A stretch of DNA of 6,355 nucleotides, taken from positions 14,325-20,679 of the forward strand of contig DBQZ01000072.1 of assembly GCA_002305435.1 (NCBI GenBank), read 5' to 3'. Source of the DNA: Clostridiales bacterium UBA1381 (GTDB lineage: Bacteria; Bacillota; Clostridia; UBA1381). Position numbers and translations under genes: made by a program. Under the pieces are notes generated by a model. The model made no database searches. It had not been told where the DNA came from and was given only the letters and a program-made list of their open reading frames with translations. Numbering within the stretch: the stretch's first letter is position 1; the number at the start of each line of letters is the position of its first letter. Shown piece by piece: positions 1 to 6,355 of this stretch.

Positions 1-626
1 CCGCTCAGCTGACAGCAAAGCGACAGCCTGTATCGGGGCAGCTGGAATATACGGCTTACGCTCCAGAAACTGACCGAGTAGGAACTGGTTATCCATGAGT
101 CGAAAGGGTTTTTGCTGTCTACGTAGCCTTGTACGACTTTGTAGCCGCGGTTAGCCTGGCGGTTCATCGCCTTGAGATAATTTTTATCGACTAAGTTGTC
201 CGCATCAAAGATCGAGATATAATCGTACTGGCGCTCCATTTTATACAGCTTGTCGAACATCCATTCAAGAGCATAGCCCTTGCCCCGCTTGTCCTCGCTT
301 GTACGCTCGTAAACTATCGCTCCGGCGTCACGGGCAATTTTGGCGGTATTATCTGTGCAGTTGTCGGCGATAACGAAGATGTCGTATGCTTCCTTGGGGT
401 AGTCGAGCCGTTTCAGCGATTCGACGAGGTTTGCTATAACCTCCTCTTCATTATGAGCCGATACGATAAGAGCAAAGGTGTTCGTCTTGTCCGACTTTAT
501 CTTGTTCTTGTCCTTTAGCGGTATGAAACCGAATATGGCGATAAGAACGTAATAAAGACCGATGAAAAGCGAAAATATCTGCAAGATTACGCTTATGACC
601 ATGAGAACAATCTGCGATGTTTCCAT
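1..626 (-). CDS. Family 2 glycosyltransferase, membrane-anchored, N-terminal part (runs off the left edge)
   Basis: Reading the minus strand from the ATG at 626 gives an open frame of 208 codons to the window edge, without a stop. Residues about 6-36 form one hydrophobic membrane segment. The GT-A nucleotide-sugar fold follows: SAHNEEE at 56-62, ADNCTDNT at 88-95 and the metal/nucleotide-binding FDADN at 140-144 (Asp141, Asp143). The stretch around 161-180 (GYKVVQGYVDSKNPFDSW) and the FQLPRY motif near 194-199 fit the CESA/EpsO-like branch of family 2. By family knowledge such enzymes add sugars to exopolysaccharide or envelope glycans at the cytoplasmic membrane; donor and acceptor cannot be told here. 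The start is supported by GGAGG at 637-641, 10 bases upstream across a T-rich spacer; the in-frame ATG at 602 has no such site. The acceptor-binding and C-terminal membrane parts lie outside the window. Confidence 0.88.
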   Translation of the reverse strand, partial: METSQIVLMVISVILQIFSLFIGLYYVLIAIFGFIPLKDKNKIKSDKTNTFALIVSAHNEEEVIANLVESLKRLDYPKEAYDIFVIADNCTDNTAKIARDAGAIVYERTSEDKRGKGYALEWMFDKLYKMERQYDYISIFDADNLVDKNYLKAMNRQANRGYKVVQGYVDSKNPFDSWITSSYSVSFWSVSRIFQLPRYRLSLCCQLS

Positions 627-705
627 AAAAAAAGAGCCTCCAATATTTTATTTAGTAAAGCCGCAGATAAAACACGGCGAAAATTTCATATACATATCTT
701 TATAT

Positions 706-734
706 ATTTTACTCCCTAATTACGAAAAAGTCAA
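706..734 (-). promoter_or_regulatory. Promoter of the glycosyltransferase gene
   Basis: Read on the minus strand, TTGACT (729-734) is followed by a 17-base spacer and TAAAAT (706-711). Five of six bases match the SigA consensus at each hexamer, with optimal spacing. The predicted transcript starts near 699, giving a leader of about 73 bases before the ATG at 626. Promoter assignment is by inspection only. Confidence 0.7.
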
Positions 735-860
735 TAAAATAATTTGTCTAATAAAATTTTGTAAAAATCGTGAGAAAATCAGTCGAAAGAAGGCATATTT
801 TTGTATATATTTTTTGATTATAGGCTCTTACGTGAACAGATTGTAAATTATGTATTAAAA
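735..860. other. AT-rich spacer in the divergent intergenic region, nothing recognised
   Basis: The gene-free stretch 627-968 holds the glycosyltransferase leader and promoter on its left and the clpE-like promoter and leader on its right. The middle part is AT-rich with short A/T runs. A plus-strand open frame crosses it (562-846), but it overlaps the start of the glycosyltransferase antisense, has no ribosome binding site and encodes a Lys/Ile/Tyr-biased composition typical of AT-rich non-coding DNA. I see no RNA gene, terminator or repeat here. Confidence 0.6.
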
Positions 861-864
861 GGAC

Positions 865-893
865 TTTTCAAACGGAAAATAACGTGGTATAAT
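865..893 (+). promoter_or_regulatory. Promoter of the clpE-like gene, extended -10
   Basis: A perfect TATAAT lies at 888-893, preceded by TGG so that it forms an extended -10 (TGnTATAAT). The -35 candidate TTTTCA (865-870) is weak (4 of 6) at a 17-base spacing. Transcription should start near 900, giving a leader of about 69 bases. The 15-base string from 883 to 897 recurs exactly, on the other strand, at the kinase promoter. Confidence 0.7.
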
Positions 894-901
894 ATATAGC
901 A

Positions 902-920
902 GCGCTCAGGATGGGAGCGC
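902..920 (+). repeat. Inverted repeat at the predicted transcription start of the clpE-like gene
   Basis: GCGCTC (902-907) and GAGCGC (915-920) are perfect inverted copies separated by 7 bases. The repeat begins within a few bases of the predicted start site, so it could be an operator just downstream of the promoter or a GC-rich hairpin capping the 5' end of the mRNA. The inner CTC/GAG edges recall CIRCE, but arm sequence, arm length and spacing do not match that site. Confidence 0.5.
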
Positions 921-968
921 ATACAGTTTTACACAGGACAGGCAAACATTTCAGAAAGGATACGGATA

Positions 969-3335
<2,367 letters not shown>

Positions 3336-3343
3336 AACAACAA

Positions 3344-3383
3344 AACGGGGACTTGCCTTAATGACAAATCCCCGTTATTTTTT
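3344..3383. terminator. Bidirectional intrinsic terminator between the convergent clpE-like and citrate synthase genes
   Basis: AACGGGGA (3344-3351) pairs with TCCCCGTT (3369-3376). After one C/A mismatch, TTG/CAA adds three more pairs, leaving a 9-base loop. On the plus strand a run of six T (3378-3383) follows, terminating the clpE-like transcript 8 bases after its stop. On the minus strand the A-rich stretch 3334-3345 becomes a T-rich tail for the citrate synthase transcript. The citrate synthase stop (complement of 3382-3384) lies at the edge of the T run. Confidence 0.85.
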
Positions 3384-4737
3384 ACCGTTCCGACATCGGC
3401 ATATAATCCGTATGCTCAGAAATACTCTTGTAGGCGGGACGGATTATCTTGTTTGCATTTATCAGCTCCTCTATGCGGTGAGCCGACCAACCGGCTATAC
3501 GGGCTATTGCAAACAGCGGTGTATAAAGCTCTTCCGGCAGTCCAAGCATCTTGTATACGAAGCCGCTGTAGAAATCCACATTGGCGCTTACGCCCTTGTA
3601 TATGCGGCGGCGTTCGGAAATTATTTCCGGAGCTATGCGTTCAACGGCAGAATACAGGCGGAACTCTTTCTCGTACCCCTTTTCCACAGCTAACTTTTCC
3701 ACGAAGCTTTTAAATATAACGGCTCTGGGGTCTGAGAGCGAGTATACTGCATGGCCTATGCCGTAAATAACGCCTTTTTTGTCGAAAGCTTCCTTGTCAA
3801 GCAGCTTGTTGAGGTAAGCACGGATGGAATCCTCGTCATAATTGCCGCCGAGCTGTTCCTTCATATCCTCAAACATATGTATAACCTTGATGTTGGCTCC
3901 GCCGTGCAGGGGGCCTTTGAGGGAACCCAGGGAGGCTGCGATAACCGAATACGTATCAGTGCCGGTCGAGGTTATAACGTGTGTGGTGAAAGAGGAGTTA
4001 TTTCCGCCGCCATGCTCTGCGTGGAGTACGAGGGCGATGTCTAATATCTTTGCTTCAAGCTCCGTGTACTTGGAATCGGCACGCAGCATATGAAGGATGT
4101 TTTCCGCCGTCGAAAGCTCCGGGATAGGTGCGTGTACGATAAAGCTCTTGTCGCAGTAGTAATACTGGTATCCCTGATAGCTGTAAACAGCCAGCTGCGG
4201 GAACTGCGATATAAGCTGGATGCACTGGCGCAGCACGTTCGGAAGCGAGGTGTCGTCGGCTTTCTTATCATGGGCGTAGAGCGTAAGCACGCATTTTGCC
4301 ATAGAGTTCATTATGTTGGGACTCGAGGATTCCATGATAACGTCACGTACGAAACTCTGCGGTATTTTGCGGTACTGGCCGAGCATATCCTTAAAAGATG
4401 CTAACGTGGACGCATCCGGCAGCACGCCGAACAGCAGCAGGTATATTATCTCCTCAAAGCCGAACCGGTTGTCACGGATAAAGCCTTTAACCAATTCCTC
4501 TACATTATATCCACGGTAGAAGAGCTTGCCCTCGCAGGGAACCTCTTTTCCGTCTACGATCTTTTTGGCGTTTACATCACATATTTTTGTAAGCCCCGCC
4601 CTGACGCCGTTGCCGTCAAGATCCCGAAGCCCTCGTTTTACATCATATTTTGTATAAAGCTCCGGGTCGATACGGTCGTTTTCCAGACATATCTTTGTCA
4701 TTTCCTCAAGCTCTTTATTAAATAATTCTTCATGCAT
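3382..4737 (-). CDS. gltA: Citrate synthase (Si-type, GltA family)
   Basis: This 451-residue enzyme should condense oxaloacetate with acetyl-CoA to citrate, the entry step toward 2-oxoglutarate and glutamate; in anaerobic Clostridia this is usually part of an incomplete TCA pathway (family knowledge). The catalytic triad is present: His278 in GPLHGGAN, His329 in GIGHAVY and Asp388 in VDFYSG. Substrate-binding candidates are His242 in LHAEHGG, Arg337 in DPRA and the C-terminal WSAHR (417-421). It is somewhat longer than the usual 370-430 residues, mainly through an N-terminal extension of about 45 residues ahead of the substrate-handling core. The ATG at 4737 is supported by AAAGGAGG at 4746-4753, 8 bases upstream. 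No aconitase or isocitrate dehydrogenase gene is adjacent, so it appears monocistronic. A 2-methylcitrate synthase cannot be excluded by sequence alone, but no prp genes are nearby. Confidence 0.95.
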   Translation of the reverse strand: MHEELFNKELEEMTKICLENDRIDPELYTKYDVKRGLRDLDGNGVRAGLTKICDVNAKKIVDGKEVPCEGKLFYRGYNVEELVKGFIRDNRFGFEEIIYLLLFGVLPDASTLASFKDMLGQYRKIPQSFVRDVIMESSSPNIMNSMAKCVLTLYAHDKKADDTSLPNVLRQCIQLISQFPQLAVYSYQGYQYYYCDKSFIVHAPIPELSTAENILHMLRADSKYTELEAKILDIALVLHAEHGGGNNSSFTTHVITSTGTDTYSVIAASLGSLKGPLHGGANIKVIHMFEDMKEQLGGNYDEDSIRAYLNKLLDKEAFDKKGVIYGIGHAVYSLSDPRAVIFKSFVEKLAVEKGYEKEFRLYSAVERIAPEIISERRRIYKGVSANVDFYSGFVYKMLGLPEELYTPLFAIARIAGWSAHRIEELINANKIIRPAYKSISEHTDYMPMSER

Positions 4738-4768
4738 AATTTTGTCCTCCTTTGCTCAATATCTTATG

Positions 4769-4829
4769 ACAGCAGCCGCCTTAAAAACCCGTTCCCAAAT
4801 TATAACTTCCCCTGTGCGGCTGGGTCTGT
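4769..4829 (-). promoter_or_regulatory. Stem-forming leader of the citrate synthase mRNA
   Basis: Within the predicted untranslated leader, CAGCCGC (4773-4779, plus strand) and GCGGCTG (4816-4822) are perfect inverted copies. ACAG (4769-4772) and CTGT (4826-4829) extend the stem by four pairs across a 3-base bulge, giving 11 pairs around a 36-base loop. It ends about 16 bases before the ribosome binding site. I do not recognise a known riboswitch class; it may be a regulatory structure or chance pairing of GC-rich segments. Confidence 0.4.
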
Positions 4830-4848
4830 TCTAAGAATCATTATGATA

Positions 4849-4857
4849 ATTATACCA
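4849..4857 (-). promoter_or_regulatory. Extended -10 promoter of citrate synthase
   Basis: On the minus strand TGG followed by TATAAT (hexamer at 4849-4854) forms an extended -10 element. No good -35 hexamer lies at the expected distance (best about 3 of 6), consistent with an extended -10 or activator-dependent promoter. The predicted start near 4842 gives a leader of about 105 bases. Confidence 0.65.
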
Positions 4858-4883
4858 CAATTTTTCCAAAAAGTACAGCTGTT

Positions 4884-4916
4884 TTTTATGGTTTCTTTGT
4901 GAACGTTTTATGAACA
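4884..4916 (-). repeat. Three imperfect 11-bp tandem units upstream of the citrate synthase promoter
   Basis: On the minus strand the units are TGTTCATAAAA (4906-4916), CGTTCACAAAG (4895-4905) and AAACCATAAAA (4884-4894). Units 1 and 2 agree at 8 of 11 positions and units 1 and 3 at 7 of 11. The last unit ends 29 bases before the -10 hexamer, a usual place for a response-regulator activator site. The resemblance to the Pho-box-like repeats at 6169-6201 is partial, and AT-richness makes chance similarity possible. Confidence 0.35.
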
Positions 4917-4922
4917 ATTATT

Positions 4923-4954
4923 AAAAAAAAGGCGTTTGCCGTAACAAACGCCTT
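4923..4954 (-). terminator. Intrinsic terminator of the sugar kinase gene
   Basis: AAGGCGTTTG (4929-4938) and CAAACGCCTT (4945-4954) make a perfect 10-bp stem with a 6-base loop. Read on the minus strand it is followed by a run of eight T (complement of 4923-4930). It begins 20 bases after the kinase stop codon and separates that gene from the citrate synthase promoter. Confidence 0.93.
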
Positions 4955-4974
4955 AAATTTGTCAGAAACTGTGT

Positions 4975-6003
4975 TTAGCGAACCATTTCATCCTGGTGGC
5001 CTGTGGCCTTATGGGATTTTATTACACTTTCTATTTCGTCTATAGAGCTTGCGGACATATCGCCCAATACCGTGTTCTTAACAGCCGAAAGTGCGTTGCC
5101 TATCTCAAGGGCGCTCTGAATATCGCCACGCTTGATAAGCCCGTACAGTACGCCTGCCAGGTAAGCGTCGCCGCTGCCTATACGGTCGATTACTTCTATA
5201 TTGTTATAGGGAGCTTCCTCGTAGAATTTGCCCTCGAAGAGTATTTTTGAGTTAAAGTTATGATGCGTTGGGCTTACAGCCTCACGTCTGGTAGTTGCTA
5301 CAAGACGGCAGCCGTAGTCTCTTGCATATCCCTGCATTATTTCCTCAAGAGTGCCGGTACGCTGGAGCATACGGCGGGAAGTTTCCTCGGATACGAACAG
5401 GAAGTCGATGTAGGGGAAGATTTTTTCGATTGTCTCACGTGCTTCTTCCTCGCTCCACAAAGCGGCACGGTAGTTTACGTCAAAGGAAATAATAGCTCCG
5501 CCCTCTTTAAAGCGTTTGATTATTTCAAGGCAAACCTGGCGCAGGTTTTCATCAAGAGCAAGCGATATGCTTGAGATATGGAAAACTTTGGCCTTTGTGT
5601 AGATGTCCTCCGGTATTTCATCAAGCGTAAGAGAGCAGATAGATGAATGTGCACGGTCGTATATAACGGAGGATTTGCGGGGATAAGCTCCGCTTTCATA
5701 GTAGTAAATACCAAGGCGGCGCTGGGGCGAGTAGTCGTAGATCAGATAGTCGTCGCTCACGTTGCCGTAACGTATTTTGTTCCTTATAAAATGCCCCATC
5801 TTATTTTTCGGCAGCTTTGTTATAATGGCCGATCTTGCACCGAGCATGGCAGCGCCTGATGCCACGTTTAATTCCGAGCCGCCGGCGTTCTTTTCAAACG
5901 TTTCGCTCTGGGATATCTTCTCCTTATTCGGCGGGGAAAGCCTGAGCATTACCTCACCGAGACCGATGATATCAAACTCCGTGTCTTTTTTAAACAGTTC
6001 CAT
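4975..6003 (-). CDS. kdgK: PfkB-family sugar kinase, probably 2-keto-3-deoxygluconate kinase
   Basis: This 342-residue ribokinase-fold enzyme should phosphorylate a sugar or sugar acid with ATP in the cytoplasm. Visible signatures are GLGEVMLRLSPP (14-25), the substrate-binding NAGGSELNVA (39-48), the first PfkB region around 56-80, FDVNYRAALW (174-183) and the second PfkB signature DRIGSGDAYLAG (273-284) with catalytic base Asp279 and the GSG anion hole. The N-terminal RLSPP, the RLGIYYYESG segment (96-105) and VIYDRAHS (113-120) resemble KDG kinases, which make 2-keto-3-deoxy-6-phosphogluconate during uronate and pectin breakdown. Length fits that family. A fructokinase or other PfkB specificity remains possible, since no KDPG aldolase or uronate gene is adjacent. 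The ATG at 6003 has GGAGG at 6011-6015, 7 bases upstream. It is monocistronic, with its own promoter and terminator. Confidence 0.85.
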   Translation of the reverse strand: MELFKKDTEFDIIGLGEVMLRLSPPNKEKISQSETFEKNAGGSELNVASGAAMLGARSAIITKLPKNKMGHFIRNKIRYGNVSDDYLIYDYSPQRRLGIYYYESGAYPRKSSVIYDRAHSSICSLTLDEIPEDIYTKAKVFHISSISLALDENLRQVCLEIIKRFKEGGAIISFDVNYRAALWSEEEARETIEKIFPYIDFLFVSEETSRRMLQRTGTLEEIMQGYARDYGCRLVATTRREAVSPTHHNFNSKILFEGKFYEEAPYNNIEVIDRIGSGDAYLAGVLYGLIKRGDIQSALEIGNALSAVKNTVLGDMSASSIDEIESVIKSHKATGHQDEMVR

Positions 6004-6026
6004 ATAAATGCCTCCTTTTATTTTAT

Positions 6027-6040
6027 ACAGCTATAGCTGT
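6027..6040. promoter_or_regulatory. Perfect 14-bp palindrome in the kinase leader, candidate operator
   Basis: ACAGCTATAGCTGT is a perfect palindrome lying between the predicted kinase start site (about 6082) and its ribosome binding site (6011-6019). It could be a repressor site acting as a roadblock, or form a 5-bp RNA hairpin with a TATA loop near the ribosome binding site. The shorter palindrome ACAGCTGT occurs at 4875-4882, between the citrate synthase -10 and its upstream repeats. Confidence 0.5.
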
Positions 6041-6088
6041 TTTATAACACATTTGCCGAAATATGAGAAGATCTCAAACTATACATAT

Positions 6089-6117
6089 ATTATACCACGC
6101 ACAGATGTAAAAAGCAA
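6089..6117 (-). promoter_or_regulatory. Promoter of the sugar kinase gene, extended -10
   Basis: On the minus strand, TTGCTT (6112-6117) is followed by 17 bases and a perfect TATAAT (6089-6094) that carries an upstream TGG. The predicted start near 6082 gives a leader of about 79 bases. The -35 matches only the TTG part of the consensus. Confidence 0.72.
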
Positions 6118-6168
6118 TAGGAAAGTATCGAAATACGGAAAATTTCACCGCTTATACAGGCGGGCTAT

Positions 6169-6201
6169 TTTACATAAACTTTACATAAACAATACAAAAG
6201 C
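6169..6201 (+). repeat. Pho-box-like 11-bp tandem repeats upstream of the lipoprotein gene
   Basis: TTTACATAAAC occurs twice in exact tandem (6169-6179, 6180-6190) and a third degenerate unit (6191-6201) matches at 7 of 11 positions. An 11-bp period with a TTTACA core and 5-base spacing fits the direct-repeat pattern bound by PhoP (TTNACA-type, Bacillus) and PhoB (CTGTCATA-type, Escherichia), as known from those families. The last unit ends 27 bases before a candidate -10. Assignment to a Pho regulator is inference. Confidence 0.55.
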
Positions 6202-6205
6202 ATGG

Positions 6206-6234
6206 TTTTAAATCGACATGATGAGAGGTAAAAT
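6206..6234 (+). promoter_or_regulatory. Candidate promoter of the lipoprotein gene
   Basis: TAAAAT (6229-6234) matches the -10 consensus at 5 of 6 positions. The hexamer 17 bases upstream, TTTTAA (6206-6211), is a poor -35 (3 of 6), as expected for a promoter that depends on an activator bound at the repeats just upstream. The predicted start lies near 6241. Confidence 0.5.
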
Positions 6235-6240
6235 CGTAAA

Positions 6241-6256
6241 TGTACTAAAGAGTACA
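6241..6256 (+). repeat. Short inverted repeat at the predicted 5' end of the lipoprotein mRNA
   Basis: TGTACT (6241-6246) and AGTACA (6251-6256) pair perfectly around a 4-base AAAG loop. If transcription starts near 6241, this hairpin caps the transcript, as the 902-920 repeat may do for the clpE-like gene. Confidence 0.45.
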
Positions 6257-6296
6257 GAAAAACAAAATTCTATTTAGGAACAGAGAGGTTTTTATC

Positions 6297-6355
6297 ATGA
6301 AGAAATTTTTAGCAATCATAGCTGCCGTTGCAATGCTTGCTGCTGCCGGCTGCTC
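6297..6355 (+). CDS. Lipoprotein, signal peptide only (runs off the right edge); possibly PstS
   Basis: Nineteen complete codons are visible from the ATG at 6297: a Met-Lys-Lys start, a hydrophobic Ala/Ile/Val-rich core at 4-17, then Ala-Ala-Gly-Cys with Cys19 as the lipidation site. This is a classic type II signal peptide, so the mature protein should be anchored by a diacylglyceryl-Cys to the outer face of the membrane. AGAGAGG at 6282-6288, 8 bases upstream, supports the start. The mature part lies beyond the window, so the function cannot be read. The Pho-box-like repeats upstream suggest a phosphate-binding PstS protein of an ABC importer; any other solute-binding lipoprotein would look the same here. 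Confidence 0.8.
   Translation, partial: MKKFLAIIAAVAMLAAAGC

Noticed and set aside
729..768. CtsR heptad-like AGTCAAT in the divergent region
   Set aside because: There is no second heptad at the required spacing, the match is imperfect, and the string is explained by the -35 of the minus-strand glycosyltransferase promoter.
562..846. 94-codon plus-strand open frame across the first divergent region
   Set aside because: It overlaps the glycosyltransferase start antisense, has no ribosome binding site, and its Lys/Ile/Tyr-rich composition is what AT-rich non-coding DNA gives.
902..920. CIRCE (HrcA) operator at the clpE-like promoter
   Set aside because: CIRCE has 9-base arms (TTAGCACTC) and a 9-base spacer; here the arms are 6 bases of different sequence with a 7-base spacer.
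3361..4404. Several plus-strand open frames of about 60-110 codons opposite citrate synthase
   Set aside because: All are antisense shadows of a complete, well-conserved enzyme gene, and the first starts inside the terminator loop.
4799..4804. Second TATAAT on the minus strand within the citrate synthase leader
   Set aside because: No -35 hexamer (AGACCC at 17 bases) and no TG extension; the upstream extended -10 is better.
6121..6136. Small inverted repeat GTAT-CGAA-ATAC upstream of the kinase promoter
   Set aside because: Four-base arms in AT-rich DNA are expected by chance.
6008..6211. 67-codon plus-strand open frame in the second divergent region
   Set aside because: It covers the kinase ribosome binding site, palindrome and promoter and the tandem repeats, has no ribosome binding site of its own and resembles no family.

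Overview
The window reads as ordinary chromosome of a low-to-mid GC Firmicute, most likely a strictly anaerobic gut Clostridium-type bacterium (Oscillospiraceae/Ruminococcaceae-like). This is inferred from the ClpE-type unfoldase with an N-terminal zinc finger, strong AGGAGG ribosome binding sites, AT-rich intergenic DNA with SigA-type promoters (several with an extended -10), frequent ATA codons, and intrinsic terminators. The species cannot be fixed from the sequence. I see no mobile element, CRISPR array, tRNA or rRNA.

Layout. At 1-626, on the minus strand, lies the N-terminal 208 residues of a membrane-anchored family 2 glycosyltransferase that runs off the left edge. A 342-bp AT-rich divergent region (627-968) holds a minus-strand promoter for the glycosyltransferase and a plus-strand promoter for the next gene. 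At 969-3335 (+) is a 788-residue Clp/Hsp100 ATPase of ClpE type. It converges on a Si-type citrate synthase at 3382-4737 (-), and the two share one bidirectional terminator. The region 4738-4974 holds the citrate synthase leader and promoter plus the terminator of a PfkB-family sugar kinase (4975-6003, -), probably a 2-keto-3-deoxygluconate kinase. A divergent region (6004-6296) carries the kinase promoter and leader palindrome. It also carries a Pho-box-like tandem repeat in front of a lipoprotein gene that starts at 6297 and runs off the right edge after 19 codons.

The genes look like independent monocistronic units: each has its own promoter, and the three complete genes each end in or near an intrinsic terminator. 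They cover envelope polysaccharide synthesis, protein quality control, entry of carbon into citrate and glutamate synthesis, uronate/KDG catabolism, and probably solute uptake. No single new multi-gene system is evident. The points most worth a second look are regulatory: 11-bp tandem repeats placed similarly upstream of the lipoprotein and citrate synthase promoters, a perfect palindrome in the kinase leader, a stem-forming citrate synthase leader, and the lack of recognisable CtsR or CIRCE sites at the clpE-like gene together with its long linker.
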